Notes under the pieces: model-generated
Seen by the model: only the letters and a program-made list of their open reading frames with translations
Told to the model about the DNA's origin: nothing
The model's database searches: none
Made by a program: the position numbers and the translations under genes
Origin: Allium sativum
Lineage: Eukaryota > Streptophyta > Magnoliopsida > Asparagales > Amaryllidaceae
Length of the DNA stretch: 64,000 nucleotides
Assembly (NCBI GenBank): GCA_030737875.1
Contig: CM060912.1
Coordinates: 206,473,231 to 206,537,230, forward strand
Direction: 5' to 3'
Part shown: in pieces, positions 58,493-64,000 of the stretch
How positions within the stretch are numbered: the first letter of the stretch is position 1
How the letters are laid out: each line of letters begins with the position of its first letter

Positions 58493-59598
58493 ATTAGTTT
58501 CAACCTAAAGTTCGAAGATTCGATCGATAGGATACAATCGAATGATGGAAGCGAGTACAGATAAGACAAAGACTTGGTTCCCATTAGACATTGGTTGAGA
58601 AATTAATTCCCCTAAGTATCAACCCCGAAGACCGAAATCAACATCAGATTGACACCCAGAGGATTACCTCCTTTAGACAATGTCAAAACTGGAAAGCAGA
58701 ATTATTCAAATATTTATAGACTACTGGTACAGATCAGGTTCCCTAATGATTCTTAGGAAGCTAAGCATGATAAAATCATATCCCACAAAAACTCAGAATG
58801 TATGCGTCATACTTGACGCCTAACACAGATATCTCTCAAACCCCAATTTATCACAAGCAGATAAGTCATAACCCTTATGGGTTTGAGTCTACAGCGGAAT
58901 CAGAAACAATACTAGTATTAAAGTGCAGAGTATCGATTACAGAATCAAAATGCCAGAATTAGAAAGAGTTTTAACTCAACAATCAGATAAAGAAATTAAA
59001 CCTCCTACAGAAAGTTTTCCTAATCCTATCCTATCCACTAGCCTCGAGAGTGTTCGCCTTCCCTCCAGCAGTTGGTCCTTCCCTCTGCCCTTGTCCTTGT
59101 TTCTTCGGGCAGTCCCTAGTGAAGTGTCCCATCTCACCACAGTTGAAGCAAGTGCCCTTCTTTGGATCCACTTTCTTATCGTGTGTCCTATCCATGTCTC
59201 CCATGTACGTTCTCCATTCGTGACCTTCCACCAAAATGAAGCTTCATCCTTCATTAACCAAGCAGCTGGTTGAACCTTCCTCCCATCGTCTATCTCAAAG
59301 GTACCAACAAGTCCTCCACTTCGTTCATCCAACTTCTAGCCTCGACAACGTCTCAGTCCCATAAAGCGGTTTTCCACCCATTGCACAGAAGTCCTTACAT
59401 ATCTTAGAAAAAGCATCTATACGCGGAGGAAGAGATTCAAAAAGGGAAAGAGGAAGGAACTCGAAACAAAGAATCGAAAGAAAGATATATGGCTTTTGGG
59501 GATTATTTATTTTATTTTTCAAAAATAAGCTTTACTTTTGAAAATACTTCCTTTTTAAAATTAGTTTTCAAAACTTTTTATCAAATCTGGTAACCTTC
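58493..59598 (-). other. Inverted internal region of the pol-less family
   Basis: In minus orientation: primer site, leader, compacted gag, 3' non-coding. It is truncated before the PPT, ending at the AATGGGTGT word shared with the LTR end. No pol. Confidence 0.85.
58976..59520 (-). pseudogene. Compacted gag, inverted copy
   Basis: The minus strand gives ESLPPRIDAFSKICKDFCAM, GGKPLYGTETLSRLEVG, KVQPAAWLMKDEASFWWKV, DMDRTHDKKVDPKKGTCFNC and an intact CX2CX4HX4C knuckle (59109-59150), then GQGQREGPTAGG and TLEASG. The capsid deletion and frame changes are the same as in 33960-34383, so both descend from one already compacted ancestor. Confidence 0.85.
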
Positions 59599-59613
59599 AG
59601 CTCTGATACCAAG
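59599..59613 (-). other. Primer-binding site, inverted
   Basis: The minus strand reads CTTGGTATCAGAGCT after the LTR end at 59614. Confidence 0.9.
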
Positions 59614-62600
59614 TGTAACACCCCACCTCCGTTAAGGTCACTCACAAGGGAATGCCTCAACTTTGGTGGAGTATTTTAGTAAACAGATCAGAAACTTACA
59701 AGACAGATAAAACAGTACTTGAAAAATTTATAACTTTATTTCAACAGAAGCTTGGTTACATCCTTTCAAATCACAGTATCAGAATTCAAGTACAAAATAT
59801 CAGTCTTGTACAAAAGCCTTCAGAATGCATAGTTTAAAATCATAATCCCCATAGAAGAAGACAAGCCATACTTTAAGCACTCCAAGCGGAAGAAATCTGG
59901 ATCAAGCTAGAGTATTCCCTTCTACAAAACCTGGGGGGGGAGAAATGGAAGAAAGGAGGCGAAACAACAAGGGTCAAACAAAAGTCTGACAAGTCCAGTG
60001 ATTTTCAGTTATGAACAGATAATAATAACATGACATGAAAATAAAACTAGATGAGAGATAACTGTAACAGATGTAGCAGATATGACAGAAGAACAGAATG
60101 ATATAAGCTATTGCTTTACACTTCTTTGCACTAATACTAGTATAACAGAATTAGGTGTCACCCTAATGTCTAAACTGAAACAGAAACAGGTACAGAATAA
60201 TTTCCACGCTAGTAATGGACCTTTACCACCCGATTAGAAACAGACAGAAGCATAATGTAGCATAAGGTGTACACTAGTAATTGGGCCTTTACCACCTGAA
60301 CAGACGGTACCACGCAGAAACAGACAGATGTTGCCACCCAACAGAAACAGATGGTACCAACAGAAACAGACAGAACTAAGTGTACCCTAAAACCCTACCC
60401 CAAGCGATCGTCTCCCTATTATATAAATACCCTGTGCCAGCCCCACCGAAGGGTGTATCATTCCCTAAAGTGGCAACCTTTGAATGACACAGACCTATTT
60501 ACAGATGTCACGGCGTCTTACATCCTCAAAGGCAGACCGGGATCCATGCACGCACATGACCCGATTGGAACGCACCATCAACACCCCTCGCCATTATCAG
60601 AATGAACCGCTTATAATTAGTTCAGTAAGCGTGCCCGGACCCTACCTACTGTTGGGTCAAAGTTTTGATACCATAAAGGGTTACTGACTAATATGGGTCC
60701 CAAACAACAGATGACACAAGTAATTCCCCTCCTATCCTTGTGTCCCCAGACTAACAGATTTCAGATTAACAAGTTCAGACATACAGAATTCAGATCAATT
60801 AGTTCACAGGTCAGACAAGTTTTAGACTAACGGATCAGATATACGGATTTAACAGATTTACAGATTTGTCTAACTTTGTAATTGGGCCTACCGATTCACG
60901 GAATAGATTTATTAAACTCATCAGTCTAGTGGGTTTAACCCTACCTGCCCAACACATTTTAGACATTATATTTATCTCAGATTTTCATTAATTAAATATT
61001 AATGCCCAGACCTCTCACATTAGACTGACAGTTTGCAGCTACTGGTTAGGCCGGTTGGTTCAGGGCAGATTTCTGGTGCAAACTGAGTCTAACCTCGGGT
61101 TTCAAGCACGTTATGACTAACTTCTCACATTAGAACCTATTGTTTGCGGCCACTGGATGTGCCGGGCGGTTTCGGGCAGGATTACGCCGCAAACTCATTC
61201 TAACCTCGAGTCAGCCATGTTTATCATTGCGGCCAATTAATTATTAATTTACCATTTATGCCCACGCCTAATATACATGTCAATTTTCATAATTATAGCC
61301 AATTCAGATTATGTCAATAACAAACTAAATATAGGAACTCAACAGATATGGCAGATAACAGATTTAGCAGATTAGGCGACTTAACGGATTCAACAGTTTA
61401 ACTGATTTAGCATATAACAGTTTAGGCATCTTCAGCAGACTTAGCAGATGACAGATTTGGTATATGAATAGATATAGCAGATTATAGCAGAACTAGCAGA
61501 TTAGGCAATATAACAGAACTAGCAAATTAGGCAATATAACAGATTTAATCATTCCTTAAAGTTTCATAAACATATCTTGCCTAATTATAAATTTGGCCTA
61601 AGTTTGCATGCCTAAATAGTTGTCATGATTCACATTATGATCATATACCCCACGTTTACATTGAATTTACATGGCACAAATTATGGTCATAATTTACCAT
61701 ATAACACACGTCTCAAATTTAGTTAAACTTGCCTAGTACAAAAGATTCACGTATAAATTATACCAAATATAGCCATCGATTTCAATGCATGTCATATATT
61801 CAAAAATCTCCCACTTAGGTGTTATTCACATTTAATAATTATCAAATCTTAACATAAATCTTCACATAAATCTTCACACCTAAGTCATATTTCCTTTTTA
61901 TCCCAAATCATGAATCTCTATATAAACAATATGCCCAACAATCTAGAACTTTAAATTATAACAGATCTTTAATTCAAAAATATGCGTTATGTCCAATGTC
62001 TCAAGTCACATGTTAATATACAATGGTTCTCTTCTTCCAATTCACAGAATATGCACAGATCTAAATCTAGTTTACAAGCTATGTCCTTTTAGTCACAGAT
62101 TAGCCATGTCCAATTATGCTATCATTCATTTTTTTCCTAAAGTTTAACGTTCGTGCGTTAATCTCTTATGAGATTTGGCGCAGGCTCGGGGTAGCCTGGC
62201 TATAGAACAGAAAGAAGAAAGAGATATAGAATAAAATAGATCAGAACAGAACATACGCAATCTCAAATTCAGATTTACAATCATGTCACAATTATAATTA
62301 AAGTTTATATCGGAAAATAACTGCACTTGCCTTGGTTGGATTCTAAAAGAAAAAGGTGTTGTAGCTGTTCTCTTTTAATCCTAATCAGAATTGGAGGAAG
62401 AAGAAGCACAAGTCCTAGTTTAGGTTTCAGCAGAGTAGAGACGCCATTGATTTATTTATTTTTAGAGAGGAAGAGAGCAATGGAGGCTAGAGAATTGTAT
62501 ATGAGATTTAGGTTTAGGTTAGGGATGTATATATAGGTGTAGGAAGTTATTTAGGACCATTAGATTAACCCTGAATCATGAGAACCATTCAAATGCAAAA

Positions 62601-63334
62601 TCTGCATTTGAGCGAATCGGCCCACGGGATGACAGCCAAACACCCTGGATTAACCCCTAGTCGACCCATCGGTGCTCGGGTCGACCTCAAAAATGGGCCG
62701 GTTCGGTTTTTTCCCCCTCCCAATTCGCTGTTTTGAACTTTTTTTTGCATATTTATTTATTTAATTTTTATATATACAGGAAAAAATTGTGAAGGACAAA
62801 AAAACCAAAAAAATTGCCCAAAAGGACAAGGGGCAAAAAACTTGTCCAAAAGGACAAGTTTATTGCAAAGTGGAAAAACATGGGACCCCCCTGAAATTCA
62901 CCATTTGCACTAAAACTTATCCTTTTGGGCAAGTTTTTTGGTGGTTGTCCTTTTGGACAAATAATTTGGTGAGTTTGTCCTTGTGGGAAAAATCCCCTTA
63001 TATATATATCTATATATATTTCTCTCATATGCATACAAACTTCAAGGCTTAATAACTTCTTCATAATTAACCATTTTCACACTAAACCACTCTTTGAACT
63101 GCGTTCACACTAAGCCACTTTTTAGCCAGTCCCCTAAAACAAAAATATGGCGCTGGCGGGGATCGAACTCTGTACCTCTTGTATGCAAGTCACATGTTCT
63201 AACCAAATGAGCTACTAAATCTTTTGCTTACAGAACTTAGAACAATGCTATCATTCTTTTCTCATTCCTCTTTTACAAATTAATTATTCTTTAATTTGTA
63301 TTTTTAATATTCTCAGAAAATACGGGGTGTTACA
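59614..63334 (-). repeat. Full-length long-form LTR, inverted, right border of the composite
   Basis: 3721 bp including a 222-bp MITE. It begins at 63334 (minus) TGTAACACCCCGTATTTTCT and ends GGTGGGGTGTTACA at 59614, next to a primer site and gag in correct order, so it is a bona fide 5' LTR. It carries the tRNA-like block (63150-63235), TATA, leader, hairpin pair (about 61020-61205), antisense frame (60484-60687) and AATAAA. It is the best reference copy of the family. Confidence 0.9.
62777..62998. mobile_element. Foldback MITE-like insertion in the LTR
   Basis: 222 bp absent from all other LTR copies at this point. Two arms of about 95-100 bp are inverted repeats (AAGGACAAAAAAACC... against reverse-complement AAGGACAAACTCACC...), each with repeated CCAAAAGGACAA words. 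The ends are CAGGAAAAAATT and AAATCCCCT. It is inserted into a TATATATA run, compatible with an 8-bp hAT duplication, but the low-complexity target prevents proof. Confidence 0.7.
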
Positions 63335-63339
63335 TTAAC
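63335..63339. other. Target-site duplication, right copy (TTAAC)
   Basis: Identical to 26934-26938. Confidence 0.85.
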
Positions 63340-64000
63340 ATGCCGCAAATACCATGCTATGATGGCACCATCGATCCTTGTGCCTTCCTGAATCGATATG
63401 AATGGAAAATGGACTCGAGCCGGGGTAATGACCCAGCCAAATGCAAATGCTTCCCGGTCTTCCTATCCGGTACTGCTTTACTTTGTTTCTCTCGCCTCCC
63501 ACTTGATTCCATTAACAACTTCGGGCAATTAGCGACATAACTAGTCAAGCAATTCAAGGTGCATATCCCGACTCCGAAGAATGCCCTCACTCTGTCCAAC
63601 TTGTGCCAAAGACCTGCCGAGTCACTCAAAAGCTACCTTTCCCAGTTCAACACAGCTCTTGTCGAGGTCGAGGATCCGGATCCTTGCACCGTACTTTTTT
63701 ATCTAGCAAAAGGTGTCCTCCTTACTTCAGAGTTCGGGGCATGGACCGATCGGAAGCAGCCAAAAAGCCTCGACGCCATCTATGAGAAGGCAGATCAGTA
63801 ATTATGCCAAGAGGAGGCAAGACGGAATCGACTCTCCACCACAAGTCGTCCCAATGACCCCCGAGTGAACACCGCAATTAACAGCCTTAGAAGAAGGCAA
63901 GTTGGGGAGCCCTTTAATCAGAATAAGGATGTAGGCCCCTACAGCTAAAAACCAAATAACGTTAGGCTGGGTGGCCGAAACAACGAACAAGCCCCAGAGG
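63340..64000 (+). pseudogene. Tat/Retand-like gag, second part
   Basis: Continues the frame that stops at 26938. The conserved retrotransposon gag domain reads PCYDGTIDPCAFLNRYEWKM, KCKCFPVFLSGTALLCFSRL, DSINNFGQLAT and, after an in-frame TAA at 63538, VKQFKVHIPTPK, LKSYLSQFNTALVEVEDPDP and DAIYEKADQ. These fit the plant gag domain of Tat-type elements. Further in-frame stops at 63799 and near 63946. The window ends before protease or pol. Confidence 0.85.

Larger units (their letters stand above)
26939..63334. mobile_element. 36.4-kb composite of rearranged LTR-element pieces with one target duplication
   Basis: Everything between the two TTAAC copies derives from one pol-less LTR family (subfamily A) and a diverged subfamily B. 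Order: LTR 5' stub (+), internal, LTR (+), LTR end (-), internal (+), deleted B LTR (+), internal with gag (+), three LTRs in tandem (+), LTR (-), LTR end (+), B LTR part (+), internal (+), LTR (+), two LTR pieces (-), LTR (+), B LTR part, PPT fused to inverted PBS, internal with gag (-), full LTR (-). Both outer termini are LTR 5' ends facing outward, so the ends form inverted repeats of about 155 bp. No pol sequence is present anywhere. Confidence 0.8.

Noticed and set aside
62768..63064. 98-codon minus and 87-codon plus open frames
   Set aside because: They translate the foldback MITE arms and flanking LTR; the Lys-rich or Phe-rich pattern comes from inverted AAGGACAA repeats.

Overview
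This window is nuclear DNA from a flowering plant with a repeat-rich genome. It is AT-rich, non-coding almost throughout, and built from nested LTR retrotransposons, small non-autonomous DNA transposons and microsatellites. Plant-specific Ty1/copia (Tork-like) and Ty3/gypsy lineages are recognisable from protein remnants, primer-binding sites (PBS) and polypurine tracts (PPT). I find no intact host protein-coding gene, rRNA or functional tRNA. Every recognisable coding stretch is a decayed gag, protease, integrase, reverse transcriptase or RNase H of a retroelement.

Layout. 1-882: inverted end of a long gypsy-type LTR. 883-4141: unassigned AT-rich DNA. 4142 to about 8900: a very long LTR (TGTAACAACCC start), a distant relative of the family filling the right half. 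8901-11341: AT-rich DNA with a hAT-type MITE that has a perfect 8-bp target duplication. 11342-23574: a minus-strand Tork-like copia element, split by a complete 4.1-kb plus-strand copia element (12876-17014) sitting inside its reverse transcriptase. Its leader side holds many short hairpins with changing stems and a constant loop, plus a more GC-rich insert of unknown origin (about 20.3-22.56 kb). 23942 to about 25193: an inverted LTR of another element. About 25200-26938: 5' LTR and first part of gag of a Tat/Retand-like gypsy element. The same gag resumes at 63335 and runs off the window.

The gag gap holds the most unusual object here, a 36.4-kb composite (26939-63334) flanked by a perfect 5-bp TTAAC duplication. 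Removing it and one TTAAC makes the gag frame continuous. The composite is built almost only from pieces of one pol-less, gag-remnant LTR family (LTR about 3.1-3.7 kb) and a diverged subfamily B. Both outer ends are LTR 5' ends facing outward (plus on the left, minus on the right), which ordinary retrotransposon integration does not give. Inside are two tail-to-tail LTR palindromes with 5-bp spacers, a head-to-tail array of three LTRs with a 3449-bp period, strand-switch junctions at short shared sequences, and a PPT fused to an inverted PBS.

The LTR itself is organised: a tRNA-like segment with Pol III A and B boxes in the long form, a TATA box near +340, a six-codon upstream ORF, a candidate GC-AG intron of about 2.4 kb, two tandem hairpins with a compensatory base-pair change, and a hairpin/polypyrimidine/CAG module also present in the distant 4.1-8.9-kb LTR. 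These suggest the long LTR is a structured, possibly spliced RNA leader. No expression evidence is available here.
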